Shown: positions 52,513 to 62,393, numbered from the stretch's first letter. The stretch is 64,000 nucleotides of DNA from Lewinellaceae bacterium (GCA_020636315.1 JACJYA010000004.1:310001-374000); one strand, 5' to 3'. Notes: a model not told the origin generated them from the sequence alone. Translations and numbers: made by a program.

Positions 52513-52894
52513 TCTGGATGTTTTTTTGGTCGTCTTATCAAAAATTGTTCTGTACAGTTCTCTCAGGCATGTTTTACGGGCGCCTGGCCTTTTTGTTTTA
52601 GAACAGGAAAGCCAGAGGAGCAGGCAGAACGAACCCCGATCGGGGAAGAACATCAGAAATCCTCCGATGTAACCAGAAAAAGGCCTACTACCGGCTTAGC
52701 TTTGGCGCCAGCGCCATTTCACAATAGTATGACAACTTTGAGGGGAAAGGGGGGGAATTTAGATGAGGAGTATGATTCCGGCGTGAAGATAAGGAACTTT
52801 CGTCAGCGGGGCAACTTGCAAAATGCATATTCTTAGCCTATTTTGGGTGAGTTAACTATCTTGGGGCCAGTTTCTCAGATCAAAATCCTGTAAC
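52513..52894. other. Divergent intergenic region upstream of giant gene B and the TPR cyclase
   Basis: No gene or clear repeat is seen. It must hold the start signals of both divergent genes, but no full TAnnTTTG/TTTG pair could be assigned. Confidence 0.3.
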
Positions 52895-54844
52895 GTGGGC
52901 AAGAGATTATTTTTTCTGCTGATCTTATCTGCATCTTTCCCTGTTGCCAGTTTTACTCAGACTTCCCAGGCCGACAGCCTCAAGGCAGCCATCGCCGCCA
53001 TGCCCGAGGATACTTCAAAGGTGAATGCGCTGTTGAGCCTGAGCACCAGCCTCTTCCGTTCTGAGCCCGATACGGCCATCGTCTATGCCCGCCGCGCCCA
53101 GCAGCTTGCCGAGCAACTCAATTTCTCCAAGGGCCTGGGCTATGCGCTGAAAAACATCGGGCTGGCCTACTACGTCAAGGGCGATTTCGTCGAAGTGCTC
53201 AATTACTGGCATCAATCCCTGGAAATATTCGAGTTGATCGATGACCAACTGGGCATCAGCAACCTGAACAACAATATCGGCGCCGTTCACTTCAATTACG
53301 GGGATGACCCCAAAGCGCTGGAATATTACCTCGAATCACTGCGCGCCGCCGAGCAGTTGGGAGACAAACTCCGGGTGGCCACCGCCCTGATGAATATCGG
53401 GCTGATCTATTTCAACAAGCCCTCCACTCACGACAAAGCCCTGGATTATTACCAACGGGCGCTGGCCATCAGTGAGGAAACGGGCGACCTCGACGCCATC
53501 GGCACTGCCGCAGTCAACCTGGGAGAAGTATATATGGCCAGGAAGGATTATGAATCGGCGCTTGAAAATTTCGAAAAGGCCTATAAGGCACTGGACCGGT
53601 CTGGAGGGAATTCCTCTGCGGCCCTTACCAATATCGGGAAAGCCTATGCTTTGCAGGGCAATATGCAGCAAGCCGTGAAATACCACCGGCAGGCGGTTCA
53701 GATCGCCGAGAAAAAAAACGCCAGGCTACAGCTCACCCAGGCGCTGCTCGGCCTGGCAGACACCTATCAGTTGCAGGGGCAATCCAGGGCAGCACTGGAG
53801 GAGTACCTGCGGGCAGAAGCCATCGCCAAAGCCACCGGCCTCAGCGCTGAACTCCGGGAGGCCTATCAGGGGCTGGCAAAGAGCTATGCCGCCCTCTCAG
53901 ATTACGGCAGCGCCTATAAATATCAAAACCTTTATGGCCAGATCCGCGACACCCTGTACAATATTGAGAGCGACAAAAGAATGGCCAACATTCAGTTTCA
54001 GTTCGACCTGGAAAAGAAAGAGGCGGAGATCGAACTGCTGCGCAAGGACAAAGACCTCAGCAAAGCTACCATTCAGAGGGCCAATATCCTGCGCAACTTT
54101 CTTTTTGCTGTGGCCGCCTTTCTGGTCATTATTCTTGCCGGTATTTATTACCAGTACCGGTTCGCCCGAAAGAGCAACAAGATCATCTCCGAAGAACGAA
54201 ACCGGGCGGAACAGATCCTGCTGAACATTCTGCCCTCTGATACTGCCGATGAGCTGAAAGAAAAGGGTTATGTAGAAGCCAAGCGGTTTGAAATGGTGAC
54301 CGTTCTTTTCACTGATTTCAAGGAATTTACCAAATTTTCGGAATCCAATTCTCCCGAGCACCTGGTGAAAAGCATCGACTATTACTTCACCCATTTTGAC
54401 GAGATCATCAGCCGGCACAACCTGGAGAAGATCAAGACCATCGGCGATGCTTACATGTGCGCCGGCGGGCTGCCCGTTCCCAATAAATCGAATCCCAAAG
54501 ATGCCGTAAGGGCCGCCCTGGAGATGGCCGCCTTTGTCCGTTCGGTCATTGAGAACCGCCCGGAAGGCATCCTGCCGTTTGAGGCGCGCCTGGGCATCAA
54601 CACCGGGCCGGTAGTGGCCGGGGTGGTCGGCACCAAGAAATTCCAGTACGACATCTGGGGGGCCACCGTGAACCTTGCCTCCAGAATGGAATCCAGTTCC
54701 GTACCTGGAAAGATCAACATTTCGGAGAATACTTACCAGCTTATTAAAGACGAATTTGAATGTGAGTCCCGCGGAGAGCTAGAGGCCAAGAACGGAGAGA
54801 GATTCAGAATGTATTTTGTTCAGAACAACAAAACAGGCTTGTGA
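52895..54844 (+). CDS. TPR-sensor class III adenylate cyclase
   Basis: A 649-aa membrane protein starting with GTG. A signal-like segment (LFFLLILSASFPVASFTQ) is followed by TPR units from ~30 to 350 (ALKNIGLAYYVKGDFVEVLNYW, NNIGAVHFNYGDDPKALEYY). A coiled coil comes next, then one TM segment (FLFAVAAFLVIILAGIYYQY, ~402-420) and a cytoplasmic catalytic domain. The metal Asp residues are in FTDFKEFT (~472) and IGDAYMCAGG (~515); the adenine-specifying Lys lies in KIKTIGD and the partner Asp in YDIWGATVNLASRME, whose Asn and Arg are the transition-state residues. It therefore probably makes cAMP. Its last four bases overlap the start of a paralogous TPR kinase. Confidence 0.9.
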   Translation: MGKRLFFLLILSASFPVASFTQTSQADSLKAAIAAMPEDTSKVNALLSLSTSLFRSEPDTAIVYARRAQQLAEQLNFSKGLGYALKNIGLAYYVKGDFVEVLNYWHQSLEIFELIDDQLGISNLNNNIGAVHFNYGDDPKALEYYLESLRAAEQLGDKLRVATALMNIGLIYFNKPSTHDKALDYYQRALAISEETGDLDAIGTAAVNLGEVYMARKDYESALENFEKAYKALDRSGGNSSAALTNIGKAYALQGNMQQAVKYHRQAVQIAEKKNARLQLTQALLGLADTYQLQGQSRAALEEYLRAEAIAKATGLSAELREAYQGLAKSYAALSDYGSAYKYQNLYGQIRDTLYNIESDKRMANIQFQFDLEKKEAEIELLRKDKDLSKATIQRANILRNFLFAVAAFLVIILAGIYYQYRFARKSNKIISEERNRAEQILLNILPSDTADELKEKGYVEAKRFEMVTVLFTDFKEFTKFSESNSPEHLVKSIDYYFTHFDEIISRHNLEKIKTIGDAYMCAGGLPVPNKSNPKDAVRAALEMAAFVRSVIENRPEGILPFEARLGINTGPVVAGVVGTKKFQYDIWGATVNLASRMESSSVPGKINISENTYQLIKDEFECESRGELEAKNGERFRMYFVQNNKTGL

Positions 54845-56973
54845 CGCAGAAAGGATTTTTTATCGGCCTTGGCTTAATCTTACTGGCTTCAGTAACCTGG
54901 GGGCAAGGCCCGGAGATCGACAGCTTGAAAACTGCCCTGGACGCCTCCCGCAAAGACACAGCCAGGGTGAACCTCTTACTGGCCCTGAGCACCCGCGTTT
55001 TCCGGTTCCGGCCCGATGAAGCCATCGCCTACAGCCGGGAAGCCATCGAACTCTCCAAAGAGCTGGAGTTCCGTAAAGGGGAGGCTTATGCCCTGAAAAA
55101 TATCGGGCTGGCCTATTACATCAAAGGAGATTATACGGAAGTCCTGAATTTTTGGAAGCAATCGCTGGCCATCTTTAAGTCAATCGATGACCAGTTGGGG
55201 GTCAGCAACCTGCTCAGCAACCTTGGGGCCGTTTACTTCAACCAGGGAGATGACCCGAAAGCCCTGGAATTCTACCTGGAGTCCCTCCGGGTGTCGGAAA
55301 AACTGGGTAACAAGCTGCGCATAGCAACGGCGCTTACCAACATCGGAGCTGTTTATTTCAATAACCCTGTCAACTACGACAAGGCCCAGGATTACTACCT
55401 CCGGGCAGTCCACATCAGCGAAGAGACCGGCGACGTGGATGCTATAGGCACCTCTCTGGTCAACCTCGGCGAGATCTACGCTGAAAAAGGGCAACCGGAC
55501 TCGGCCCTGTACTACTTCCAACGGTCACTGAAGGCTTTTGACGACTCCTCATATACCTTTTCCTACGCCCTCAACAACATCGGTAAAGTTTATGCTTCCC
55601 GGGGCGACTACCAGGAGGCACTTAAATACCATACCCAGGCATTTGAGGCAGCCCAAAAAGTTGAGGCAAAAAGAGAAATGGCCCAGTCACTTATCGGGCT
55701 CGGCAACGCCAACCTGAAACTGGAGAAACCGAAAACCGGCCCGGGCGCTTTCCCCCAGGCAATTTCCTATTTTAAGCGGGCCTTTCAGGAGGCTCAGGCC
55801 GGGAACCTTAAACACGAAATACAAAAAGCCGCGAAGGGCTTGTACGAGGTGTACAAAGCACGACAAAACTTCCAGGAAGCCCTGAAGTATCACGAAACCT
55901 ACGAGTCTGTGAAGGACGGCCTGGTCAATGAAGAAAAGATCAAAAGTATCGCGCTCCTCGGGGCGGAATACGAGTTTGAAAAGGAAAAACAACAGCTCGA
56001 GTACGAGCTTGACGCCAGACTGCGACGGCAGCGGGCCACACAATTAGCTATCGTCGCAGGCCTGGTGGTGGCACTCATTTTCATACTGGTCCTGGCTCAG
56101 TATTACCGGCTGAAGCGCATCCGGTCAGCTGAGAAGTTCGAAGCGCAGCGCCAGTTGATCATGCAGGACAAACTGGCCTCCCTGGGCCAGATCACGGCCG
56201 GTATTGCCCACGAGATCAAAAACCCCCTGAATTTCGTCACCAATTTTGCGGAAGGATCCGTTGACCTGGGAAATGAACTCCTGGAAATAATTACCGAAAA
56301 TGAAGATAAACTGCCCCCCGATCAAATCACTCTGCTCAAAGAACTGACGGAAGATATTCGTCAGAATGCGCAGGATATCCGCGAAAACGGCATCCGGGCC
56401 GACCGGGTCGTCAAACGCATGATGGAACAGGCACGAGGCGATAAGGGGGCTCCTCAGAAAGTGGACCTCAACACCCTGATCGAGGAGAACATTCACCTGG
56501 CCTACCACGGTTACCGGGCCAATGCTCCGGGGTTCGATGTTGCCATAAAAAGAAACTACGCTGCCGGGCTGCCTCCCGTAGAGGCCATTCCCCAGGACCT
56601 GGGCAGAGTGGTCCTCAACCTGTTCAACAACGCCTGCTACGCACTCAATGAAAAAAAGGAGGAACTCGGACAGGGCTTTCATCCCTCCGTCAGCATAAGC
56701 ACAGAAGTGCATAACGGCCAGGCAGTCATTCGCCTGCGGGATAATGGCCCCGGCATCCCCCCGAAAGTCCGGGAAAATATCTTCCAGCCATTCTTCACCA
56801 CCAAGCCTATCGGCAGTGGCAATACCGGCCTGGGGCTATCCATCAGCCATGACCTCATAGTGATCGGCCACCAGGGCGAACTTGAGGTCGAAAGCCAGGA
56901 GGGGGAATATACCGAGTTCATCATCCGGCTGCCGGTGGAAAGGCGCCCTTCGGCAGGGGGGGCAGGCAGTTAA
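54841..56973 (+). CDS. TPR-sensor histidine kinase
   Basis: A 710-aa membrane kinase starting with GTG at 54841, overlapping the cyclase stop (GTGA). The signal-like start (FIGLGLILLASVTWGQ) and TPR region are strikingly similar to those of the upstream cyclase (DSLKTALDASRKDTARVNLLLALS; ALKNIGLAYYIKGDYTEVLNFW). A TM segment (LAIVAGLVVALIFILVLAQYY) leads to HisKA with the phospho-acceptor His in AGIAHEIKNPLNF (~456) and HATPase_c motifs NLFNNACYAL, DNGPGIP, FFTTKPIGSGNTGLGLSI. No receiver domain or response regulator is adjacent. The pair looks like one sensor duplicated and joined to two output types. Confidence 0.9.
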   Translation: MTQKGFFIGLGLILLASVTWGQGPEIDSLKTALDASRKDTARVNLLLALSTRVFRFRPDEAIAYSREAIELSKELEFRKGEAYALKNIGLAYYIKGDYTEVLNFWKQSLAIFKSIDDQLGVSNLLSNLGAVYFNQGDDPKALEFYLESLRVSEKLGNKLRIATALTNIGAVYFNNPVNYDKAQDYYLRAVHISEETGDVDAIGTSLVNLGEIYAEKGQPDSALYYFQRSLKAFDDSSYTFSYALNNIGKVYASRGDYQEALKYHTQAFEAAQKVEAKREMAQSLIGLGNANLKLEKPKTGPGAFPQAISYFKRAFQEAQAGNLKHEIQKAAKGLYEVYKARQNFQEALKYHETYESVKDGLVNEEKIKSIALLGAEYEFEKEKQQLEYELDARLRRQRATQLAIVAGLVVALIFILVLAQYYRLKRIRSAEKFEAQRQLIMQDKLASLGQITAGIAHEIKNPLNFVTNFAEGSVDLGNELLEIITENEDKLPPDQITLLKELTEDIRQNAQDIRENGIRADRVVKRMMEQARGDKGAPQKVDLNTLIEENIHLAYHGYRANAPGFDVAIKRNYAAGLPPVEAIPQDLGRVVLNLFNNACYALNEKKEELGQGFHPSVSISTEVHNGQAVIRLRDNGPGIPPKVRENIFQPFFTTKPIGSGNTGLGLSISHDLIVIGHQGELEVESQEGEYTEFIIRLPVERRPSAGGAGS

Positions 56974-57057
56974 AATTCAAAGGCTTGGGGAAACAGCTTT
57001 AATCCGGACGAATTTGAATTCCGGCTCAACTGATAAATTTAAACTGCATTCTGATCC

Positions 57058-58728
57058 ATGAATAACTACGTTATTGGAATTGACTATGGCACCGATTCGG
57101 TGCGTTCTGTTATCATCAATACTGACAATGGCGAGGAGGCAGGCAGCGCGGTCTTTTATTATCCCCGCTGGAAAAAAGGACTGTACTGTGACCCGGCGAA
57201 AAACCAGTTTCGCCAGCATCCCCTGGACTATCTGGAGGGGCTGGAAACCTCTGTAAAGGAAGCTTTGAAAATGGCCCCGGCCGGTATTGCCGCTAATATC
57301 AGAGGCATCGCCGTGGACACCACCGGTTCCACACCGGTTGCTGTCGATAAGAATGGCGCCCCCCTGTCCCTGAAACCCGGCTTCGAAGAAGAACCCGATG
57401 CCATGTTCATCCTCTGGAAAGACCACACTGCCCTCAGGGAAGCTGCAGAGATCAATGAACTGGCCGCCAAGTGGGAAGTGGACTACACCAAATACGAAGG
57501 TGGCATCTATTCTTCTGAGTGGTTCTGGGCAAAGATACTGAGAACGCTCAGGGTGAATGAAAACATCCGCCAACCCGCCTACTCCTGGGTGGAGCACTGC
57601 GACTGGATACCCTTCCTGCTCACGGGAGGCTCCGGCCTACACCAGATGAAGCGCAGCCGTTGCGCAGCCGGCCACAAAGCGCTCTGGCACGAAGATTTCG
57701 GCGGGCTGCCTCCCAATGCCTTCTTCACCGCCCTCGACCCGCTACTGGACGGGCTGGTGGACAGGTTGTACAGAGAGACTTTCACTTCGGACGTGCCTGC
57801 CGGCAACCTTTCGGAAGAATGGGCACAGCGGCTGGGGCTGAGCACCGAGGTGGTGGTCAGCGTCGGCGCCTTCGATGCCCACATGGGGGCTGTGGGCGGG
57901 CAGATCGAGCCCTATCACCTCAGCAAGGTAATGGGCACTTCCACCTGTGACATGCTTGTCGCTCCCATGGACGGCGGCCCGGAAAAACTGGTCAGCGGCA
58001 TCTGCGGGCAGGTCGATGGCTCGGTTATACCCGGAATGCTCGGCCTGGAAGCCGGGCAATCCGCATTCGGCGATGTCTATGCCTGGTTCAGGAACCTGCT
58101 GGCCTGGACACTGGACGAGGTGGTGGGCAAAAGCCAGCTGCTGGATGGAGAGTTGAAACAAAAGCTGATCGATGAAGCCTCCGGCCGCATCATTCCCGAA
58201 CTGACGGCCGCCGCTGAAAAGATCCCTCCCGGAGATACCGGCATCATTGCCCTCGACTGGCTCAACGGCCGCCGGACACCCGATGCCAACCAGGCGCTGA
58301 AAGGCGCTATCTTCGGCCTCAACCTGGGCAGCGATGCTCCTAAAGTATTCCGGGCGCTGGTGGAAGCCACCTGCTTTGGCGCCAGAAAGATCGTGGACCG
58401 CTTTCAGGAAGAGGGCGTCCCCATCAAAGGGGTGATCGGCCTGGGAGGCGTGGCCAGGAAATCGCCGTTCGTCATGCAAACCATGGCCGACGTGCTCAAC
58501 CAGCCCATCAAAATCGCCCGGTCAGAACAGACTTGTGCACTGGGAGCCGCCATGTTCGCCGCAACGGCAGCCGGCATCTACGACGACGTCTCCAGGGCCA
58601 TGTCCAGGATGGGGTCCGGTTTTGACGCCGAATACCACCCCGACCCGAAGCGGGCGGCACTCTATGAAAAGATCTATCAGGAATACAATGAAGTCGGTGC
58701 GTTTGCCGAATCATTCTTCGGGAAATAA
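57058..58728 (+). CDS. araB: L-ribulokinase
   Basis: ATP-dependent phosphorylation of L-ribulose to L-ribulose 5-phosphate, second step of L-arabinose catabolism, in the cytoplasm. It is a 556-aa FGGY kinase: N-terminal YVIGIDYGTDSVRSVIINT (phosphate-binding), AVDTTGSTPVAVDKNGAPL, the catalytic Asp region GAFDAHMGAVGGQIEP, and C-terminal GVIGLGGVARKSPFVMQTMADVL with the ATP-binding GGxxRKS motif. It is the first gene of the araB-araD-araA-galM operon, with araD starting 11 bp after its stop codon. The ATG at 57058 is the family start. No AraR-type regulator is in the window. Confidence 0.95.
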   Translation: MNNYVIGIDYGTDSVRSVIINTDNGEEAGSAVFYYPRWKKGLYCDPAKNQFRQHPLDYLEGLETSVKEALKMAPAGIAANIRGIAVDTTGSTPVAVDKNGAPLSLKPGFEEEPDAMFILWKDHTALREAAEINELAAKWEVDYTKYEGGIYSSEWFWAKILRTLRVNENIRQPAYSWVEHCDWIPFLLTGGSGLHQMKRSRCAAGHKALWHEDFGGLPPNAFFTALDPLLDGLVDRLYRETFTSDVPAGNLSEEWAQRLGLSTEVVVSVGAFDAHMGAVGGQIEPYHLSKVMGTSTCDMLVAPMDGGPEKLVSGICGQVDGSVIPGMLGLEAGQSAFGDVYAWFRNLLAWTLDEVVGKSQLLDGELKQKLIDEASGRIIPELTAAAEKIPPGDTGIIALDWLNGRRTPDANQALKGAIFGLNLGSDAPKVFRALVEATCFGARKIVDRFQEEGVPIKGVIGLGGVARKSPFVMQTMADVLNQPIKIARSEQTCALGAAMFAATAAGIYDDVSRAMSRMGSGFDAEYHPDPKRAALYEKIYQEYNEVGAFAESFFGK

Positions 58729-58739
58729 CTTCAGTTTCA

Positions 58740-59441
58740 ATGAGTAAATTTCAAGACATCAAACAGGCTGCATATCTCGCCAATATGCAACTTCCGGAGT
58801 TGGGGCTGGTACTCTTTACCTTTGGCAACGCCAGTGCCGTTGACCGGGAAAATGGCGTTTTTGCCATCAAGCCCAGCGGTGTGCCTTACGTGGACCTGCG
58901 CCCGGAAGATATGGTGGTCGTCGATTTTGACAATAACACCGTGGAAGGGACGAAACGCCCCTCCTCCGACACCAAAACGCATGCCGTACTTTACAAGCAC
59001 TGGGAGAACATCGGCGGGATCGTCCATACTCATTCCACTTATGCCACCGCCTGGGCACAAACCCAGCAGGATATCCCGATATTCGGAACCACTCATGCTG
59101 ACCACCTCACGGTTGATGTACCCTGTGCTCCGGTGATGAGCGATGAAATGATTAAAGGGGACTATGAATACCAGGCCGGGTTTCAGATCCTGAATGCATT
59201 TCAGGATAAAGGGCTAAGCCCGGAAGAGGTAGAAATGGTGCTCGTGGCCAACCACGCGCCCTTCTCCTGGGGAAAAACCGCAGAAAAAGCGGTTTACAAC
59301 AGCGCCGTCCTCGAGGAACTGGCCAGGATGGCCTACCTAACCCGACAGATCCGCCCGGATGCACCCCGCCTTAAGGACGCCCTGATCGAAAAGCACTACG
59401 AACGGAAACACGGCGCCAACGCTTACTACGGGCAGGAATAA
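58740..59441 (+). CDS. araD: L-ribulose-5-phosphate 4-epimerase
   Basis: Zinc-dependent class II aldolase-fold epimerase (233 aa) converting L-ribulose 5-phosphate to D-xylulose 5-phosphate, which enters the pentose phosphate pathway. FGNASAVD and PSGVPYVDL bind phosphate. The zinc ligands are the two histidines of GIVHTHSTYATAW and the later His in NHAPFSWGKTA. TTHADHLTVDVPCAPV is the characteristic AraD substrate loop, and the C-terminal Tyr/His segment KHYERKHGANAYYGQ is present. It is second in the ara operon; a fold-back element separates it from araA. Confidence 0.95.
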   Translation: MSKFQDIKQAAYLANMQLPELGLVLFTFGNASAVDRENGVFAIKPSGVPYVDLRPEDMVVVDFDNNTVEGTKRPSSDTKTHAVLYKHWENIGGIVHTHSTYATAWAQTQQDIPIFGTTHADHLTVDVPCAPVMSDEMIKGDYEYQAGFQILNAFQDKGLSPEEVEMVLVANHAPFSWGKTAEKAVYNSAVLEELARMAYLTRQIRPDAPRLKDALIEKHYERKHGANAYYGQE

Positions 59442-59468
59442 CCCGAAGCAGTTACAGCTTTTGTGACT

Positions 59469-59627
59469 GAGGCTGTCTCAAAAGTAAGAGCTTTAAAAAG
59501 GGGGCAAAATAATGTTTCGCTGCCCGTCCCAGCCCCTCTAACTCCCCGAAGGGGAGAACCGGACGGGCACCTGGAGCAGAATATTATTTTGAGGCAAAGT
59601 TTTGATTTAATCTTTTGAGACAGCCTC
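59469..59627. mobile_element. MITE-like fold-back element inside the ara operon
   Basis: A 159-bp element with perfect 16-bp terminal inverted repeats GAGGCTGTCTCAAAAG (59469-59484 and 59612-59627). The interior is a long imperfect palindrome containing CTGCCCGTCC/GGACGGGCA and CCCCGAAGGGG. No transposase is encoded. It fills the araD-araA gap of 255 bp and would form a large hairpin in the operon mRNA. Confidence 0.6.
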
Positions 59628-59696
59628 TCTCAAAATCATGGGGGCTCTATCTTCGCTTATCTGTATTTTATGGGGAGAGAAAAAAACTGAAGTGAA

Positions 59697-61187
59697 ATGA
59701 TCGAATTACAACAATTCGAAGCTTGGTTCATCACCGGCAGCCAGCAGCTTTACGGGGAAGAAACCCTCAACCAGGTTGGAGAGCATTCCAAAAAGATAGC
59801 GGCCGCCCTGAACCGCTCTAAAACCATTCCGGTGAAGGTGAAGTTCAAGACTGTGCTTACCACCCCGGACGCCATCTACCGCCTGTGCCTGGAGGCCAAC
59901 ACCTCTGACAATTGCATTGGCCTGATCGGTTGGATGCACACCTTTTCTCCGGCAAAAATGTGGATCAACGGGCTCAGGGCGCTCCACAAGCCCATGCTTC
60001 ACCTGCACACGCAATTTAACCGCGACATTCCCTGGCCTTCCATCGATATGGATTTCATGAACCTCAACCAATCGGCGCACGGCGGGCGCGAGTTCGGTTT
60101 CATCAACAGCCGGATGGGATTGAACCGAAAGGTAGTGGTGGGCCACTGGCGGGATGAAGCGGTGGTGGAACGGATAGGCATCTGGACGCGGGCCGCCGCC
60201 GCCTGGAAAGACATGCAGGGCATGAAAATCGCCCGTTTCGGCGACAACATGCGCGAGGTGGCCGTGACGGAAGGCAATAAGGTTTCCGCCCAGATACAGT
60301 TCGGCTTCTCGGTGAACGGTTACGGGATGGGAGACCTGGCAGAAATGGTAAACGCCGTTTCGGATAAAGCCATCAGCCAACTGGTTGAAGCCTACGAAGA
60401 AGAATACGAACTGGCCGGCCCGCTGCGGAAAGGAGGGAAAAAGCACACTTCCCTGAAAGCTGCCGCCAGGATCGAGCTCGGCATGCGCACTTTCCTGGAA
60501 GAGGGCGGCTTCACTGCTTTTACCGATACCTTCGAGAACCTCCACGGGCTGGAACAACTGCCTGGCATCGCCGTTCAGCGCCTGATGGCCGACGGGTACG
60601 GTTTCGGCGCCGAGGGCGATTGGAAAACTGCCGCCCTGGTGCGGTGTATGAAGGTGATGGGCGCCGGCCTCAATGGTGGCAACTCCTTCATGGAAGATTA
60701 TACCTACCACTTCAACCCGGGCAACAACCAGGTGCTGGGGGCTCACATGCTGGAGATCTGCCCCTCCATCGCAAGCGGAAAGCCCTCGTGTGAGATCCAT
60801 CCGCTGGGTATCGGGGGAAAAGCCAGCCCGGTGCGGCTGGTCTTCAACTCAGGCAGCGGGCCGGCCCTCAATGCCTCGCTTATCGATATGGGCAACCGCT
60901 TCCGCCTGCTGGCCAATACAGTAGAGGCCGTGGAGCCTGAAAAACCGCTGCCCAAACTGCCGGTTGCCAGAGTACTGTGGAAGCCCAAACCCAGCCTGCA
61001 GACAGGCGCGGCCGCCTGGATCTACGCCGGAGGAGCTCACCATACCTGCTACAGCCAGTCGCTCACCCCCGAGTTCCTGGAAAACCTTTCGGAAATGGCC
61101 AACATCGAATATGTCCTGATCGATGAGCATACCGAACTGCACCGGTTCCGGCAGGAGCTGCGCTGGAATGAAATGTATTATCGCTAA
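59697..61187 (+). CDS. araA: L-arabinose isomerase
   Basis: First enzyme of the pathway: converts L-arabinose to L-ribulose with a bound divalent metal. The 496-aa length is normal. Diagnostic segments are FEAWFITGSQQLYGEETLNQV at the N-terminus, GWMHTFSPAKMWINGLRAL, LHTQFNRDIPWPSIDMDFMNLNQSAHGGREF, and the active-site region FGAEGDWKTAALVRCMKVM with FMEDYTYHF, where Glu residues and the later His (MLEICPSIA; CEIHPLGIGGK) ligate the metal. It is third in the operon. A fold-back element directly upstream may alter its expression relative to araBD. Confidence 0.95.
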   Translation: MIELQQFEAWFITGSQQLYGEETLNQVGEHSKKIAAALNRSKTIPVKVKFKTVLTTPDAIYRLCLEANTSDNCIGLIGWMHTFSPAKMWINGLRALHKPMLHLHTQFNRDIPWPSIDMDFMNLNQSAHGGREFGFINSRMGLNRKVVVGHWRDEAVVERIGIWTRAAAAWKDMQGMKIARFGDNMREVAVTEGNKVSAQIQFGFSVNGYGMGDLAEMVNAVSDKAISQLVEAYEEEYELAGPLRKGGKKHTSLKAAARIELGMRTFLEEGGFTAFTDTFENLHGLEQLPGIAVQRLMADGYGFGAEGDWKTAALVRCMKVMGAGLNGGNSFMEDYTYHFNPGNNQVLGAHMLEICPSIASGKPSCEIHPLGIGGKASPVRLVFNSGSGPALNASLIDMGNRFRLLANTVEAVEPEKPLPKLPVARVLWKPKPSLQTGAAAWIYAGGAHHTCYSQSLTPEFLENLSEMANIEYVLIDEHTELHRFRQELRWNEMYYR

Positions 61188-61225
61188 TAAAAGGTATTCA
61201 CGAACCAATTTTAAATCTGACAACA

Positions 61226-62386
61226 ATGAAAGTCAATATCCGCCGTATTATTCTTTTTGCCCTGCTCTCCCTCAGTACTGCCTGCAACAGCGACGCTCCC
61301 AATGGAAATAAGGAGGAGCAACAGGGAGCACTGTCCGTTGAAGTTGCCGACTTCGGAAAAACGGAAGAAGGAGCGGCGAAACTATATACGCTGAAAAACA
61401 AAAACGGCATGCAGGTGGAGATCACCAATTACGGAGGGATCATCACCCGCCTCATGGCGCCTGATAAGGAAGGCAAGTTCGACGATATCGTCCTGGGCTT
61501 CGACAACCTGGCGGATTATCAGAAAGACCACCCCTACTTCGGGGCCATCATCGGCCGGTACGGCAACCGGATCGCCAGAGGAAAGTTTTTTATTGACGGG
61601 CAGAAATACTCCCTGGCAGCCAACAACGGCCTCAATGCCCTGCACGGCGGCCCGACGGGCTTCCACAAGCACCTCTGGAAGGCCAGGGAGATCAACCGGG
61701 AAGGTTTTGCCGGCCTGGAACTGAGCCGGGTAAGCCCCGATATGGAAGAGGGCTATCCCGGCACCCTGAACGCCACCGTCCGCTACCTCCTCAACAACGA
61801 AAATGAGTTGCTCATCGAATACGAGGCCACCACCGATAAACCGACCATCGTCAACCTCACCAACCACTCCTACTTCAACCTCAAGGGGGCCGGCAAAGGA
61901 GACATCCTCGGCCACGAACTGAGGATAAACGCCGACTATTTCACTCCGGTGGACAGCACTCTGATCCCTACCGGCGAACTGCGCCCGGTGGAAGGTACCC
62001 CTTTCGATTTCAACACTCCTACGCCTATCGGCAAGCGGATCAACGACAAAAACCAGCAGCTCGAGTTTGGCCTGGGATACGATCACAACTTCGTGCTGGA
62101 CCGCCAGGGCCCCGGGTTGGAACTGGCGGCCAGCGTCTATGAACCTACCTCCGGCAGGTTCATGGAGGTACTGACCACCGAGCCCGGTTTACAGTTCTAC
62201 TCCGGCAATTTCCTGGATGGAACCAACATCGGAAAAAATGCCGTCAAATACGATTACCGGGCCGGCTTCTGCCTGGAAACCCAGCACTATCCGGACTCTC
62301 CTAATGAGCCGGACTTTCCATCGACGGTTTTGCGCCCGGAGGAAAAATATCAGACCGAGACGATGTATCGGTTCTCTGTGAAGTGA
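61226..62386 (+). CDS. galM: Aldose 1-epimerase (galactose mutarotase), lipoprotein
   Basis: Interconverts alpha and beta anomers of aldoses, supplying the anomer used by the isomerase or transporter. A 386-aa protein with a lipoprotein signal (LLSLSTAC lipobox), so it acts in the periplasm, unlike the cytosolic E. coli enzyme. Family motifs: EITNYGGIITRLMAPDKEGK, IIGRYGNRIARGKF, NALHGGPTGFHKHLW (His), NLTNHSYFNLKG (His) and the catalytic Glu in AGFCLETQHYPDSPN. It lies 38 bp after araA and closes the ara operon, followed at once by a strong terminator. Confidence 0.93.
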   Translation: MKVNIRRIILFALLSLSTACNSDAPNGNKEEQQGALSVEVADFGKTEEGAAKLYTLKNKNGMQVEITNYGGIITRLMAPDKEGKFDDIVLGFDNLADYQKDHPYFGAIIGRYGNRIARGKFFIDGQKYSLAANNGLNALHGGPTGFHKHLWKAREINREGFAGLELSRVSPDMEEGYPGTLNATVRYLLNNENELLIEYEATTDKPTIVNLTNHSYFNLKGAGKGDILGHELRINADYFTPVDSTLIPTGELRPVEGTPFDFNTPTPIGKRINDKNQQLEFGLGYDHNFVLDRQGPGLELAASVYEPTSGRFMEVLTTEPGLQFYSGNFLDGTNIGKNAVKYDYRAGFCLETQHYPDSPNEPDFPSTVLRPEEKYQTETMYRFSVK

Positions 62387-62393
62387 TCTAAGT

